This document shows positions 1 to 9,479 of a stretch of DNA of 64,000 nt, in pieces. The position numbers were made by a program, and so were the translations under genes. This stretch comes from Bacteroidales bacterium (GTDB lineage: Bacteria > Bacteroidota > Bacteroidia > Bacteroidales > F082), in the NCBI GenBank assembly GCA_016284305.1, contig JAEEON010000075.1, positions 1 through 64,000 on the forward strand, written 5' to 3'. Below the pieces are notes generated by a model that saw nothing but the letters and a program-made list of their open reading frames with translations, was not told the DNA's origin and made no database searches. How positions within the stretch are numbered: the stretch's first letter is position 1; every line of letters starts with the position of its first letter.

Positions 1-278
1 CCTGTATTGGCCGGAATCTCTATGCCAGCGACTACCGGCCCTTTGCCACGATGAACACGTACGACAACCTCCATATCTGGATGGAGAACGACAAAGTGAT
101 CACCTGGGATCTCATGACCGATGAGGCGCGTTGCTACCAGATGCGAGATGACTTCCTGCTGGAACCCTCGGAACTTCCCTCCGAGCCAGAAACAAAGAAG
201 GCGAAGTCATACCTCGCCTTCCTAAGTTACCTCTATCAAAAAGGGCTTTATTCCGCGCCGCCCTCCAACTTGCCGTGA
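1..278 (+). CDS. C-terminal fragment of an LTA-synthase/sulfatase-like membrane enzyme (partial)
   Basis: The reading frame is open from the left edge (frame starting at base 3) to a TGA at 276-278, so the start lies outside the window. The visible 91 residues begin [14 protein letters not shown] and end in SAPPSNLP. The GRN motif, followed by a short strand-rich stretch (ITWDL) and a helical tail ([18 protein letters not shown]), resembles the extreme C-terminus of Bacteroidales LTA-synthase-like sulfatases, which transfer or hydrolyse phospho- or sulfo-groups at the outer face of the inner membrane. No catalytic residue is in view, so the family call is an inference. The last 31 bases overlap the end of secA, which converges from the other strand. 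Confidence 0.5.
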   Translation, partial: CIGRNLYASDYRPFATMNTYDNLHIWMENDKVITWDLMTDEARCYQMRDDFLLEPSELPSEPETKKAKSYLAFLSYLYQKGLYSAPPSNLP

Positions 279-3200
279 CAGTTCTTGTATTTCTTGCCTG
301 AACCACACGGACACGGGTCATTACGGCCCACCTTCTTCTCGACACGGATGGGCTGAGTGACCTCTCGTTGCTGGGTGTTGCTATGGGCTTGTGAAAGCAA
401 GTCGTTGCGTTGTTCCTTCATCTGGCTACGATCGATGGCACGGGCACGGTGTTCGCGCACGGTATCGGCATCCTGAACGGGGATGTCGGCACGCATCAGG
501 AAGGAGATGACCTCCTCGTTGATCTTCTCGATCATGGCACTGAACAAGTTGAACGACTCCAGCTTATAGATTACCAGCGGGTCTTTCTGCTCGTAGGTGG
601 CATTTTGCACCGATTCCTTCAAGTCGTCGAGTTCACGAAGATGCTCTTTCCAAGCGTTGTCGATGAGGCCCAAAGTAATGCTCTTTTCAATGCTAAGGCA
701 GACCTCACGTGCACCATTTTCCACCGCCTTCTTGAGGTTGACAATGACGTTCATGCCATGACGGCCGTCGGTGATCGGGATAGCGATGTTTTCGAAGTGC
801 GACTGACGCTCATAAACGTTCTTGATGACCGGCATGGTCTTCTCGCCGATGATTCGTGATTTCTCACGATAGTGTTCGAGGGCGACATTGAAGATCTTGT
901 CAGCGAGCTCATTGCTACGAGAGCGATCGAACTCTTCCTCGCTGAAAGGCACGTCGATACCCATGATGGAAAGCAGATCCATCTTCAGGCCTTCGTAGTC
1001 TTTGGCTTCACGGGCGTCGTTGAGCAGCTTCTCGCCCAAGTCGTACATCATGTTGTTGATGTCGATGGAGAGACGCTCACCGAAGAGGGCATGGTGACGC
1101 TTGCTGTAGATTACCGTACGTTGGGAGTTCATCACGTCGTCATATTCGAGCAAGTGCTTACGAACACCGAAGTGGTTCTCTTCGACCTTCTTTTGCGCCT
1201 TTTCGATTTGTTTGGTGATCATCGGATGCTGGATGACTTCGCCTTCCTTCAGACCCATACGGTCCATGAGCGGGGCGATACGTTCGGAGCCGAACATACG
1301 CATCAGGTCATCTTCCAAAGAGACGTAGAACTGGGAGCTACCCGGGTCACCTTGACGACCGGAACGACCACGCAACTGGCGATCGACACGACGCGACTCA
1401 TGACGTTCGGTACCGATGATGGCGAGACCTCCGGCTTCTTTGACGCCAGGTCCCAACTTGATGTCGGTACCACGACCTGCCATGTTAGTGGCGATGGTGA
1501 CGGTGCCTGCCTGACCGGCTTCGCGGACAATCTGTGCCTCCTTGAAGTGCAGCTTGGCGTTCAAGACGTTATGCGGGATGCCCTTGCGGGTCAGCATACG
1601 GCTCAGCAACTCGGAGATCTCCACCGAGGTGGTACCCACCAACACCGGACGGCCTTCCTTGACCAGTTGTTGGATCTCTTCGATGACGGCGTTATACTTC
1701 TCACGCTTGGTCTTATAGATCATGTCTTCGTGGTCGATACGGGCAATGGGACGATTGGTCGGGATGACCACCACATCGAGTTTGTAGATGTCCCAGAACT
1801 CACCGGCCTCCGTCTCAGCGGTACCGGTCATACCGGCCAACTTGTGGTACATACGGAAGTAGTTCTGGAGGGTGATGGTGGCGTAGGTCTGGGTGGCAGC
1901 TTCCACTTTTACGTTCTCCTTGGCTTCGACAGCCTGGTGCAAGCCATCGCTCCAACGACGGCCTTCCATCACACGACCCGTCTGCTCATCGACGATCTTG
2001 ACTTTATTGTCTTGGATGATATAGTCTTTGTCCTTCTCAAACAAGGTATAAGCTTTGAGCAGCTGGCGTACCGTATGGAGGCGCTCCGACTTCTCGGAGA
2101 AGTTACGCATCAGCTCGGCTTTGCGCAGTACCTTTTCGTCATTGCTCAGGTCGGAGTGCTCCAACTCGGCGATTTCAGCACCCACATCGGGCATCACGAA
2201 GAAGTCGGGATTATTATAGGCAGCGCAAAGGGCATCGATACCCTTTTCCGTAAGGTCAACGGTATTCAGTTTCTCATCGATAACGAAGTACAACTCATCG
2301 TCGATGATATGCATATTCTCACCACGGTTCTGCATGTAGAAGCCTTCCGTCTTTTGGAGGAGGGTTTTCATACCCTCTTCACTGAGGAATTTGATCAAGG
2401 CATTATTCTTTGGCAGACCACGATAGGAGCGGAACAGCAAGTCTGCGCCGTGGCTCTTTTGTTCATCGGTCGATGATGGGTTGGTCAGGATCGACTTCGC
2501 TTCGGCAAGGATGGTGGTGACCAAACGTTTTTGGGCATCAAAGAGACGGACAACATCGGGTTTCAGTTGGTCGAACTCCTGCAAGTCGCCGCGCGGTGTA
2601 GGTCCACTGATGATCAACGGGGTACGGGCATCGTCGATCAACACGGAGTCCACCTCGTCCACGATGGCGTAGTGGTGTTTGCGCTGCACCAGCTCGTCGG
2701 GGTTGCCTGTCATGTTGTCACGCAAGTAGTCGAAACCAAACTCGTTGTTCGTGCCGTAGGTGATATCGGCCATATAAGCCTTGCGACGGGCAGCCGAGTT
2801 GGGCTCATGCTTGTCGATGCAATCAACGGTAAGACCGAGGAACTCGTACATGGCGCCCATCCACTCCGAGTCACGTTTGGCCAGGTAGTCGTTGACGGTA
2901 ACCACGTGGACACCTTTTCCGGCGAGGGCGTTAAGATAGACTGGCAAGGTAGCCACGAGGGTCTTACCTTCACCGGTGGCCATCTCTGCGATCTTACCCT
3001 GGTGCAGTACGATACCACCGATGATCTGGCAGTCGTAGTGGACCATGTCCCATGTCACCATGTTGCCTCCAGCCATCCACGAATTCTTATAGTAGGCTTT
3101 GTCGCCTTCAATGGTGATATGCTCGTATTTTGAGGCCAGTTCGCGATCAAGGTCGGTGGCTGTCACTTCCACGGTCTCATGTTCGAAGAAGTACTTGGCA

Positions 3201-3550
3201 GCGGCCTTCACCACGGCAAAAGCTTGAGGCAAGATCTCGTTGAGGGCATCCTCGATTTTGTCGAGTTCGCGTTTCTCCACCTTGTCCACCTCAGTATAGA
3301 TCCTTTCTTTCTCGTCGGGGTCCATGTCGGGATTGGCATCGACACGGGCTTTAAGCTCGGCGATCTCCGCAACCTCAGCGGCAGTCTGGTTTTTGATGTA
3401 TTCCTTGAATTCCACCGTCTTGTGACGGATGGCGTCGATGTCCAGCTTTTCAATCTCGCTATAAGCGGCAAGTGTCTTTTGGAGTATGGGCTGCAAGGCT
3501 TTGTTGTCACGAGAGGCCTTGTCGCCGAATAGTTTACTTAAGAAACCCAT
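248..3550 (-). CDS. secA: Preprotein translocase ATPase SecA
   Basis: SecA is the motor that pushes unfolded preproteins through SecYEG using ATP. The 1100-residue length is normal for Bacteroidota. Visible motifs are Walker A (ATGEGKTL, about residue 195), the DEAD-like box (DEVDS, about 295), the second helicase lobe motif [12 protein letters not shown], and the C-terminal zinc finger [13 protein letters not shown] next to the stop, which binds SecB or ribosomes in other bacteria. The long insert between the motor motifs is typical of the phylum. The ATG at 3550 is the first in frame and begins [15 protein letters not shown], a canonical SecA start. A TACCTTTG box sits about 65 nt upstream on the same strand. 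The 3' end overlaps the converging partial gene. Confidence 0.98.
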   Translation of the reverse strand: MGFLSKLFGDKASRDNKALQPILQKTLAAYSEIEKLDIDAIRHKTVEFKEYIKNQTAAEVAEIAELKARVDANPDMDPDEKERIYTEVDKVEKRELDKIEDALNEILPQAFAVVKAAAKYFFEHETVEVTATDLDRELASKYEHITIEGDKAYYKNSWMAGGNMVTWDMVHYDCQIIGGIVLHQGKIAEMATGEGKTLVATLPVYLNALAGKGVHVVTVNDYLAKRDSEWMGAMYEFLGLTVDCIDKHEPNSAARRKAYMADITYGTNNEFGFDYLRDNMTGNPDELVQRKHHYAIVDEVDSVLIDDARTPLIISGPTPRGDLQEFDQLKPDVVRLFDAQKRLVTTILAEAKSILTNPSSTDEQKSHGADLLFRSYRGLPKNNALIKFLSEEGMKTLLQKTEGFYMQNRGENMHIIDDELYFVIDEKLNTVDLTEKGIDALCAAYNNPDFFVMPDVGAEIAELEHSDLSNDEKVLRKAELMRNFSEKSERLHTVRQLLKAYTLFEKDKDYIIQDNKVKIVDEQTGRVMEGRRWSDGLHQAVEAKENVKVEAATQTYATITLQNYFRMYHKLAGMTGTAETEAGEFWDIYKLDVVVIPTNRPIARIDHEDMIYKTKREKYNAVIEEIQQLVKEGRPVLVGTTSVEISELLSRMLTRKGIPHNVLNAKLHFKEAQIVREAGQAGTVTIATNMAGRGTDIKLGPGVKEAGGLAIIGTERHESRRVDRQLRGRSGRQGDPGSSQFYVSLEDDLMRMFGSERIAPLMDRMGLKEGEVIQHPMITKQIEKAQKKVEENHFGVRKHLLEYDDVMNSQRTVIYSKRHHALFGERLSIDINNMMYDLGEKLLNDAREAKDYEGLKMDLLSIMGIDVPFSEEEFDRSRSNELADKIFNVALEHYREKSRIIGEKTMPVIKNVYERQSHFENIAIPITDGRHGMNVIVNLKKAVENGAREVCLSIEKSITLGLIDNAWKEHLRELDDLKESVQNATYEQKDPLVIYKLESFNLFSAMIEKINEEVISFLMRADIPVQDADTVREHRARAIDRSQMKEQRNDLLSQAHSNTQQREVTQPIRVEKKVGRNDPCPCGSGKKYKNCHGKLEGGAE

Positions 3551-3559
3551 TTATTTTCA

Positions 3560-3595
3560 GAATTAAGAATTATAGAAGTTAGAATTAAGAATGTT
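3560..3595. repeat. Degenerate heptad repeat, unit GAATTAA
   Basis: Consecutive 7-nt units read GAATTAA, GAATTAT, AGAAGTT, AGAATTA, then AGAAT. They lie in the leader of secA between its start codon and the -7 box at 3615-3622. This is the one locus where the unit is pyrimidine-rich, not purine-rich, in the sense of the gene it precedes. Confidence 0.55.
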
Positions 3596-3614
3596 ATGTT
3601 AGACAAAAAACATG

Positions 3615-3622
3615 CAAAGGTA
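3615..3622 (-). promoter_or_regulatory. -7 box of the secA promoter
   Basis: The minus strand reads TACCTTTG, matching the Bacteroidota -7 consensus TAnnTTTG. Transcription would start near 3608, giving a leader of about 58 nt. I could not find a good TTTG at the -33 position. Confidence 0.45.
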
Positions 3623-3660
3623 GTGTTTTTCTTTTGAATAGAGAAAAATATGTCAAAAAG

Positions 3661-4875
3661 TCAGGATTTCAATGGTTTCTTTTCCTTCCCCATGAGTATC
3701 ATGAGCAACGACACCACCGATATTGTTTGCAATCGATAGGTGAACCACCAATGCTCATAGCTATGGTTGGATAAAACGAAATACCAAACATAGGGCATCA
3801 AGCCAACCAATAGAAGGAGCAGGGCTTTTTTACCCTCGAAGGCATGGCGTCGTATCACTAGGCGAACCAGGAGGACAGCCATTGCGACCACGATCATCCA
3901 AAGTTGAAGCATGTTGAAGTTTTTCGACACAGCGTCCCAACGAGTAAAGTCCTCTGCATTTACACGATATTTCGCCACTGCGTAGGCATTGGCAAGGACA
4001 TCCTGTCCTAAGATAAGCGTCGCCAACACCCATTTTGCAAAAAACGTCAAGGCAAAACCAAGCCCCCACAACAAAGCCAATTGTATGATTAAGAAAAGAT
4101 TACGCTTTAAATCAAACGAATCATCCTGATTCAGCGACAGCATGACGACCAAAGGCATGCCCAAGGTCAGCAAGGGCGTCGTCAGCAAATCGAAATAACA
4201 GGTGAGTGCCCCGATAACGAAAAACAGCATCCCTAAAGGTTTCGATTCATCACGTTTGATAACGATGAGGCACCCGATAAGGGTCAGGGCCAAAACGGGG
4301 AAAAACTGCATGGAAAACTGTGTCACGAAGCCGCAGGTAGCTAAAAATCCCGATGACAGAACCAATGTTTTAACCAGTCCCGCTCTTAAATAGTAGGCAC
4401 ATAACAGCATCACAAAAAGCAAGCTGCTGATGATATAAAGCACCCAGCGGATGGTGTTGAAATCCCAAAAGAGGAAAAAGAAACGGAACAGGAAAGAGTT
4501 CCCATGCCAATACCTCGAATAATGGTTGGTCTTCAATTGCTCGCCTTCAACGATACGAAGCACCAACCCTGGCTGATTCCAGTCATTGCCATACTCAACC
4601 GAGCGATTGGCAGCCATGGCTGAACGCACGGGATGATGCGCATCAACGTTGTAATTGATGTTCATGATCAAGCCATCCGTGAAATTGTCCATCTGACATT
4701 GCCTCAAGTTGATGATGGCCTTCGGATAAACCGTCTCCGAATCAAAACTTGAAGCCGACTTGCCAATGTGCGCTCTGATGCCCTTGTAAGGGAGCAGGCA
4801 CGACAACACGGCAAAGGCAAAAAAAGCGGCAATGAGTATGATAAAGGCCTTACTATAGCGAAGGATGGCTTTCAT
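3661..4875 (-). CDS. Multi-pass membrane protein, GT-C-like glycosyltransferase candidate
   Basis: 404 residues with about nine to eleven hydrophobic segments. The first is an N-terminal anchor (residues 8-26), followed by a soluble loop of roughly 110 residues before the main membrane block. That topology fits a GT-C enzyme, which transfers sugars from a polyprenyl-phosphate donor at the outer face of the inner membrane. I recognise no named family motif; the C-terminal YEHWWFTYRLQ is the most distinctive stretch. I chose the ATG at 4875 (MKAILRYSK); an extension to 4971 would run far into the upstream gene. It overlaps the GT2 gene by 23 nt, so the two are translationally linked and presumably act together. 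The function is inferred from topology and context. Confidence 0.6.
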   Translation of the reverse strand: MKAILRYSKAFIILIAAFFAFAVLSCLLPYKGIRAHIGKSASSFDSETVYPKAIINLRQCQMDNFTDGLIMNINYNVDAHHPVRSAMAANRSVEYGNDWNQPGLVLRIVEGEQLKTNHYSRYWHGNSFLFRFFFLFWDFNTIRWVLYIISSLLFVMLLCAYYLRAGLVKTLVLSSGFLATCGFVTQFSMQFFPVLALTLIGCLIVIKRDESKPLGMLFFVIGALTCYFDLLTTPLLTLGMPLVVMLSLNQDDSFDLKRNLFLIIQLALLWGLGFALTFFAKWVLATLILGQDVLANAYAVAKYRVNAEDFTRWDAVSKNFNMLQLWMIVVAMAVLLVRLVIRRHAFEGKKALLLLLVGLMPYVWYFVLSNHSYEHWWFTYRLQTISVVSLLMILMGKEKKPLKS

Positions 4876-5803
4876 TTTCAAATGCGATAAGTTTAAGTTC
4901 GTATTCTTTACTATGATGGCTAATGATGACATCGAGGAAGATGCCCGTGAAGAGAGATAGCAGTCCCGCAACCGCCATGAACCCCGAGGTGATCAAGGTG
5001 GGGAAACGTGGCACAAGACCTGTTTTCAGATACTCGATCAGCACGGGAACAAATAACACCAACGACACGCCAATCAACAGAAGTGCCAAGATACCAAAAA
5101 ACAACAAGGGGCGATAGTTCTTGAACAGCGCGAATATGATTCTTAGGATCCTAAAACCATCGCTCAGGGTATTCAACTTCGACTCTCCTCCCTTTCGATC
5201 ACTATAGTTGATGGGGATCTCTTCGATGACAAAACGCTTGTCCAAGGCATGGATGGTCATCTCCGTCTCAATCTCGAAGCCTTCCGACATCACCGGGAAG
5301 AGCTTTACAAACTTTCTGCTGAAAGCGCGGTAACCCGTCATGATGTCGTGGATGTTGACATGCCACAGACGATTGATGAGCCCACGCACCAGTCTGTTGC
5401 CAGTATTATGGAGAGGACGCTTGTTTTCAGAGAAATACGTGGTGGAGAGGCGGTCGCCAATGACCATATCTGCTTGGGCTTCCAAAACAGGCCGGATCAA
5501 GTCTTGAGCAGACTCGGCTGGATAAGTGCCATCGCCATCAACCATGAGGTAACAGTCGGCATCGATCTCACGGAACATACGCCTCACCACATTCCCTTTG
5601 CCTTGCCTGGGTTCTCTCCTGACAATGGCCCCTGCCTCAGCGGCGATTCTCGCAGTATCGTCGGTCGAATTATTGTCATAAACATAAATCACCGCCCCAG
5701 GCAAAGCCTTCTTGAAATCAGACACCACAGATGCGATGGAAGAAGCCTCGTTGTAACACGGGATCAACACTGCTACACTAAACTCTTTATGAAATTGGGC
5801 CAT
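4853..5803 (-). CDS. GT2 family polyprenyl-phosphate glycosyltransferase (GtrB/DPM1-like)
   Basis: The N-terminal catalytic domain carries PCYNEASSI near residue 17, NNSTDDTARIA, and the metal-binding DGDGTYP. This pattern belongs to enzymes that load a sugar from a nucleotide donor onto undecaprenyl or dolichyl phosphate. Two strongly hydrophobic segments in the C-terminal third fit the membrane-anchored GtrB/ArnC architecture. The frame can be extended by four codons to a TTG at 5815, but ATG 5803 (MAQFHKEFSVAVLIPC) is the better start. The gene overlaps the GT-C-like gene downstream and is divergent from a GtrA-like flippase 76 nt away. The sugar cannot be told from sequence. Confidence 0.9.
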   Translation of the reverse strand: MAQFHKEFSVAVLIPCYNEASSIASVVSDFKKALPGAVIYVYDNNSTDDTARIAAEAGAIVRREPRQGKGNVVRRMFREIDADCYLMVDGDGTYPAESAQDLIRPVLEAQADMVIGDRLSTTYFSENKRPLHNTGNRLVRGLINRLWHVNIHDIMTGYRAFSRKFVKLFPVMSEGFEIETEMTIHALDKRFVIEEIPINYSDRKGGESKLNTLSDGFRILRIIFALFKNYRPLLFFGILALLLIGVSLVLFVPVLIEYLKTGLVPRFPTLITSGFMAVAGLLSLFTGIFLDVIISHHSKEYELKLIAFENESHPSL

Positions 5804-5879
5804 TCTTTTGTTCAAACATGAAGTTACGAGGCAAATTTACGCCATTTGTCAAAATAAATCTTAATTTTGTCGAAAAAAG

Positions 5880-6269
5880 ATGTGGTTTGACATTGGCTTG
5901 ATCGGAAAAATCGTTCGATTCTCCGCGGTAGGAGCCTTGGGTGCCGTTGTGGATTTCGGGTTCACCTATCTTTTCAAGGAAATCTTGAAAGTCAACAAAT
6001 TCGTCAGCAACGCCATCGGATTCTCCCTGTCGGCAACGCTTTGCTTTTTCTTAAACAAGTTTTGGACTTACCAAAGCTCAAGTCCTTTGGCTTGGAAGGA
6101 ATACCTGACATTTATTGCGGTTTCTTTAGTCGGACTAGGAATCAACTCGCTCATCCTATATCTCTTGACCGAAAAAGCCAAGATGCATTTCTACCTGAGC
6201 AAATGCTTCGCCATCCTCGTGGCGGCGATATGGAATTTTTTGGCCAACCTCTTGATTACTTTCGTTTAG
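5880..6269 (+). CDS. GtrA-like flippase family membrane protein
   Basis: 129 residues with four predicted membrane helices. The sequence has GtrA/DPMS hallmarks: IVRFSAVGALGAVVDF at the start, FLNKFWTY after helix 2, and a C-terminal WNFLANLLITF. GtrA proteins are thought to flip polyprenyl-phosphate-linked sugars across the inner membrane. The gene faces away from the GT2 gene, so the three genes 3661-6269 form a divided gtrABC-like set. The ATG at 5880 leaves only about 10 nt after a TAATTTTG (-7-like) element at 5862-5869, implying a very short leader. The last 14 bases overlap the end of the next, convergent gene. Confidence 0.88.
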   Translation: MWFDIGLIGKIVRFSAVGALGAVVDFGFTYLFKEILKVNKFVSNAIGFSLSATLCFFLNKFWTYQSSSPLAWKEYLTFIAVSLVGLGINSLILYLLTEKAKMHFYLSKCFAILVAAIWNFLANLLITFV

Positions 6270-7650
6270 TTTTGGAGGATTCCGTTCCCGAAAACAGCCC
6301 TCTGACCTGTTCTTCAAGAAAACGGTCGGGGGCGGAAGCGGGGGCAACGCCAATTTTGGTCTGGGGTTGGATGACAAAATACTCAGGGAAGGTATGGACC
6401 TCGTAACGTTCTAACAAAAGGATGTCGTTGCCCAGATTGAGCAATGGCCAATCATAATGATGATCAGCGAAACGTTTGCGGTGCGCCTCAAGCTGGTCTT
6501 TGGTCGTCACCGTAATCAACTGTACGCTATCCTGCCATTGGTGGTGCAAATCAGCAAGGGCCTCGAACTGGTGATCAACGGTTGCCGAGCCACCCTCAAC
6601 AAACTGGAGTACCACATAAGTATCCTTGTAATCAGACAATTTGATAGACTCGCCTGTTGCCGACTGCAATTCAAAATCGACAGCCTCAGCACCAGGAGCA
6701 AAGCGATCGAGCTCGGCAAAGAGATGCTGAACCATCGCCCTGGTCTCCGGATATGCGGTCTTCTCTCCCAACGATTTCAGATGGGCTCTGATGGCTTTGC
6801 GAAGCTTCGACTGCTCATAATACATCGTCCTCAGATTATAGATGATGATCATCTCCGCCAAACGAGGGTTACGCTCCATGAACGGGTCACTCATGAGATA
6901 CTTCCTAAACCCCTCGGTGCTATTCCAAAAAGCCTCTTCAAAAACGCCCATGTCGTAAGGTGATTGATAGAACTTGTTGACAAACAGGTCTTTGAAAAGA
7001 TCCATATAGGTCTGACACAAATACAGCACAGGCTTTCCGTCATACAATTCACCAATGACCTTCTTGCCTCCATCGGCATTCAAGGCCATTTGAACGGAGG
7101 CTAATTTATAAGTATTGTGCTGTTTCACATAATCGTCGCGGATGTCAAGTTCAGCATCGATGGTTGCCTGGATGGAGTCGAGGTATCGGTATTGCCGTCT
7201 CCGATAGATGGCATCGAAATACTCCAACACATAACTATTCACAATCTGTTCAGAGATGACGATCTGTCGATAGACCCCTTTGTCTGTAGCCGTTTTAACC
7301 TTAATCATCGGAGCTTTTCGCTCGAAATAAGAGGCACCTGGATCGATGTCGGGGACGGTGATGACGACCTCGTAGGAGGCGCCTGGGGTAAGGTACAGAT
7401 CGACGCTCTCCAGACCCACTGCGATGCGGGCAGGTGAAGTCTGGTTCAACGAACCCTCCAGAAGAAAGAATCCCTGGGCATCGGAATAGGTCTGAGCCAG
7501 TTCCACCTCGTGCATGTTGAGAAGGTCATCGCAAGCCAAGAGACGGATCAAAGTGTTCGTCTTGTTGACACGACCTGATACCGTAACCTCATTGCCAGAA
7601 GCGACTGCCAGAAGCGGAAACAACAGCAGCACCAAAATCGCATTTCTCAT
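6256..7650 (-). CDS. Secreted thioredoxin-fold protein without a CXXC motif
   Basis: 464 residues with a signal peptide (MRNAILVLLLFPLLAVASG). The N-terminal region (about 20-110) is beta-rich, like the DUF4369-type domain found before TlpA-like domains in Bacteroidota. A helical middle follows. The C-terminal 150 residues have the thioredoxin-like order: AVDFELQSATGESIKLSDYK, a strand YVVLQFVEGGS, and a cis-proline-like HTFPEYFVI. Where the CXXC should follow the first strand the sequence reads VEGGSATV, so no redox cysteine pair is present. It is probably a structural or binding relative of the TlpA/ResA family, not a disulfide reductase. It is the last gene of the Nudix-coaD operon. Confidence 0.7.
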   Translation of the reverse strand: MRNAILVLLLFPLLAVASGNEVTVSGRVNKTNTLIRLLACDDLLNMHEVELAQTYSDAQGFFLLEGSLNQTSPARIAVGLESVDLYLTPGASYEVVITVPDIDPGASYFERKAPMIKVKTATDKGVYRQIVISEQIVNSYVLEYFDAIYRRRQYRYLDSIQATIDAELDIRDDYVKQHNTYKLASVQMALNADGGKKVIGELYDGKPVLYLCQTYMDLFKDLFVNKFYQSPYDMGVFEEAFWNSTEGFRKYLMSDPFMERNPRLAEMIIIYNLRTMYYEQSKLRKAIRAHLKSLGEKTAYPETRAMVQHLFAELDRFAPGAEAVDFELQSATGESIKLSDYKDTYVVLQFVEGGSATVDHQFEALADLHHQWQDSVQLITVTTKDQLEAHRKRFADHHYDWPLLNLGNDILLLERYEVHTFPEYFVIQPQTKIGVAPASAPDRFLEEQVRGLFSGTESSKTKRK

Positions 7651-7651
7651 C

Positions 7652-7668
7652 TCTCAATTCTCAATTCC
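7652..7668. repeat. Heptad repeat, unit TCTCAAT (2.4 copies)
   Basis: Two full copies of TCTCAAT plus TCC lie between the ATG of the thioredoxin-like gene and the coaD coding end. In the sense of transcription the unit is ATTGAGA. It spans the coaD stop codon and encodes the last residues, Ile-Glu-Asn. Confidence 0.6.
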
Positions 7669-8124
7669 AAGAACCACTTCCTTCGGCACAAACTTAGAAG
7701 TATCGCCACCGTTTTTGTAAATGTCGCGGACCACGCTCGAGCTAACTCCAACGAGTTCACTCTCGGTGAGCAAAAACACGGTCTCGAGTTCCGGATGCAG
7801 TCGTTTGTTGGCGTGACAAATCATGTTCTCGTACTCAAAGTCGCTCCCACTGCGGAGTCCACGGATGATGAACCCAGCCCCTACTTTTTTGCAGAAATCG
7901 GCGGTGAGGCCATCATAGCTGACCACCTCCACGTTGGGATAGTTGGCGAAGACGTCCTTGGCCCATTTGATACGATTCTCGAGCGAGAAGGTGGTTCGTT
8001 TCTCCATGTTGACACCCACAGCCACATAGATGACATCGAACATAGGCAGGGCGCGCAACACGATAGAGCGGTGGCCCAAGGTGATCGGATCAAAAGATCC
8101 TGGGAAAACGGCAATTCTTTTCAT
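7654..8124 (-). CDS. coaD: Phosphopantetheine adenylyltransferase
   Basis: CoaD makes dephospho-CoA from 4'-phosphopantetheine and ATP, the penultimate step of CoA synthesis. The 156-residue length is normal. The nucleotidyltransferase motif FPGSFDPITLGH is at residues 7-18, RGLRSGSDFEYE is in the middle, and the ISSS-like SSSVVRD is near 127. The gap to the preceding Nudix gene is 14 nt and to the following thioredoxin-like gene 3 nt, so it sits in a three-gene operon. The last few residues are encoded by a heptad tandem repeat. Confidence 0.97.
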   Translation of the reverse strand: MKRIAVFPGSFDPITLGHRSIVLRALPMFDVIYVAVGVNMEKRTTFSLENRIKWAKDVFANYPNVEVVSYDGLTADFCKKVGAGFIIRGLRSGSDFEYENMICHANKRLHPELETVFLLTESELVGVSSSVVRDIYKNGGDTSKFVPKEVVLGIEN

Positions 8125-8129
8125 AGTTA

Positions 8130-8162
8130 TTCAGTTGATCAGTTGGTCAGTTGTTCAGTTAA
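8130..8162. repeat. Octad repeat, unit TTCAGTTG (4 copies)
   Basis: Four imperfect 8-nt copies with core TCAGTTG. In the sense of transcription (minus) the core is CAACTGA, the same core as the repeats at 19396 and 59799. It starts inside the last codons of the Nudix gene and ends 5 nt before the coaD ATG. Confidence 0.8.
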
Positions 8163-8777
8163 CAATACAGGCAAGAGGGGGGATAAGGTTTCGGCGATGG
8201 AGCGGTAAGTGTTTTTGAGAAACCACTCCAAGTCATATTCACTAAGGAAGACCACCTCGGTGATTCCTTCTTCCACTTGAGGTTGCAGATGGGTGTCGTC
8301 GTCAGACTCCATAAGGAACCACGAGGTCTGCTTCAGCCGCCACTCGTCGCCATAGAGATAGCAATGCCACGACGAGGGCAAAGGTTTCACGATGCGCAGG
8401 CCCTGCAGACCGGTCTCCTCCTCCACCTCACGCAATGCGGCGGTTGCAGTATCTTCGCCTTCTTCGACGTGACCCTTGGGGAGGTCGGGGATGCCATGAC
8501 GCTCAATGGCCGCCATACACCCGTCTTTAACGACCACACCGCCTGCGGCAGGGGCCAACACAAAGGTGCGGCAAAGGGCAGCCGACAAGACATCGGGGTC
8601 GATGCCGTCGATGACCACATCCTCATGAATGGGCGCCACTAACCATTGACGAAAAAAATTATGAATTTTTTCCACCTCATAAGAGGCTAATTGTTGGGAA
8701 GTTACGTCCAAACTCAAGTTTTTTTCCTCAATATTTGGAAAAATCAATGCACGTTGTTCATAGAAAATCTTGTACAT
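8139..8777 (-). CDS. Nudix hydrolase
   Basis: 212 residues. The Nudix box is perfect: GHVEEGE, then seven residues, then REVEEETGL (around residues 118-140), giving G x5 E x7 REUxEExGU. Such enzymes hydrolyse nucleoside diphosphates linked to another group; the substrate here is not evident. I chose ATG 8777 (MYKIFYEQRALIF), which matches the start of related Bacteroidales proteins; the upstream extension to 8873 would cross the pyrE start. The C-terminal residues TEQLTN are encoded by an 8-nt tandem repeat that continues to the coaD start. It is divergent from pyrE, and its start codon lies within the pyrE -7 box. Confidence 0.9.
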   Translation of the reverse strand: MYKIFYEQRALIFPNIEEKNLSLDVTSQQLASYEVEKIHNFFRQWLVAPIHEDVVIDGIDPDVLSAALCRTFVLAPAAGGVVVKDGCMAAIERHGIPDLPKGHVEEGEDTATAALREVEEETGLQGLRIVKPLPSSWHCYLYGDEWRLKQTSWFLMESDDDTHLQPQVEEGITEVVFLSEYDLEWFLKNTYRSIAETLSPLLPVLLTEQLTN

Positions 8778-8780
8778 TTG
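8754..8780 (+). promoter_or_regulatory. pyrE promoter
   Basis: TTG at 8754-8756, a 16-nt spacer, then TACATTTG at 8773-8780. This matches the Bacteroidota promoter, with a start near 8787 and a leader of about 39 nt before the pyrE ATG at 8826. Confidence 0.65.
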
Positions 8781-8825
8781 TAGCAGAATTACACTAGTGA
8801 ATTCAACTGCAAAAATAGACATTTT

Positions 8826-9476
8826 ATGAAATATGACGATTCCGCATTGATGTTGGCGACGCATCTTTTGCAAATAAAAGCCGTAAAACTCAGTCCACAG
8901 AACCCTTTCACCTGGGCTTCAGGCCTGCATAGTCCAATTTATTGCGACAACAGGGTCACCTTATCCTATCCTATGGTCAGGACCTTCATCCGGCAACAGT
9001 TTGTCGAGCAGCTCATGCAACATTACGGCAAGCCCGATGTCATTGCCGGTGTTGCTACTGGAGGCATCGCTCAAGGTGCATTGGTGGCTCAAGAGCTTGG
9101 ACTCCCCTTCGCCTATGTGCGTTCCGAAAAGAAGTCGCATGGCATGCAAAACCAAATCGAAGGTGTCATCGAGTCAGGTCAGTCGGTCATCGTCATCGAA
9201 GACCTGGTCTCCACGGGCAAGTCGAGTCTTCTCGCCGTTGACGCTTTGCGTGAGGCAGGTGCCAACGTCAAAGGCATGTTGGCCATCTTCACCTACCAGC
9301 TGCCCTCAGCCGACGAGAACTTCAAGGCCAAGAACTGCCCGCTGTTCACCTTGACCAACTACGAGACCCTAATTCACAAGGCCATCGAGGAGAATTACAT
9401 CACCGAGGCCGATCAGCAATCGCTTCTGGAATGGCGTAAGGACCCACAGGCATGGTCAGGGAAATTTGATCATTGA
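8826..9476 (+). CDS. pyrE: Orotate phosphoribosyltransferase
   Basis: PyrE joins orotate to PRPP to form OMP in pyrimidine synthesis. 216 residues. It shows the substrate-loop start PFTWASGLHSPIYCDNR and the PRPP-binding motif VIVIEDLVSTGKSS near residue 121. The ATG at 8826 is 39 nt below a good promoter. The gene is monocistronic and ends 3 nt before the end of the convergent biotin ligase gene. Its divergent neighbour is the Nudix hydrolase. Confidence 0.97.
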   Translation: MKYDDSALMLATHLLQIKAVKLSPQNPFTWASGLHSPIYCDNRVTLSYPMVRTFIRQQFVEQLMQHYGKPDVIAGVATGGIAQGALVAQELGLPFAYVRSEKKSHGMQNQIEGVIESGQSVIVIEDLVSTGKSSLLAVDALREAGANVKGMLAIFTYQLPSADENFKAKNCPLFTLTNYETLIHKAIEENYITEADQQSLLEWRKDPQAWSGKFDH

Positions 9477-9479
9477 ATG

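Noticed and set aside
872-2476. 534-codon open frame on the plus strand across secA
   Set aside because: It lies wholly antisense to a clear secA, its translation is low-complexity with no motif, and long antisense frames arise from the codon bias of the real gene.
5832-5869. Paired divergent promoters between gtrB- and gtrA-like genes
   Set aside because: Good -7-like elements exist on both strands (CAAATTTA and TAATTTTG), but the candidate -33 elements are only 10-13 nt away, too close for the usual spacing, so I did not list them as promoters.
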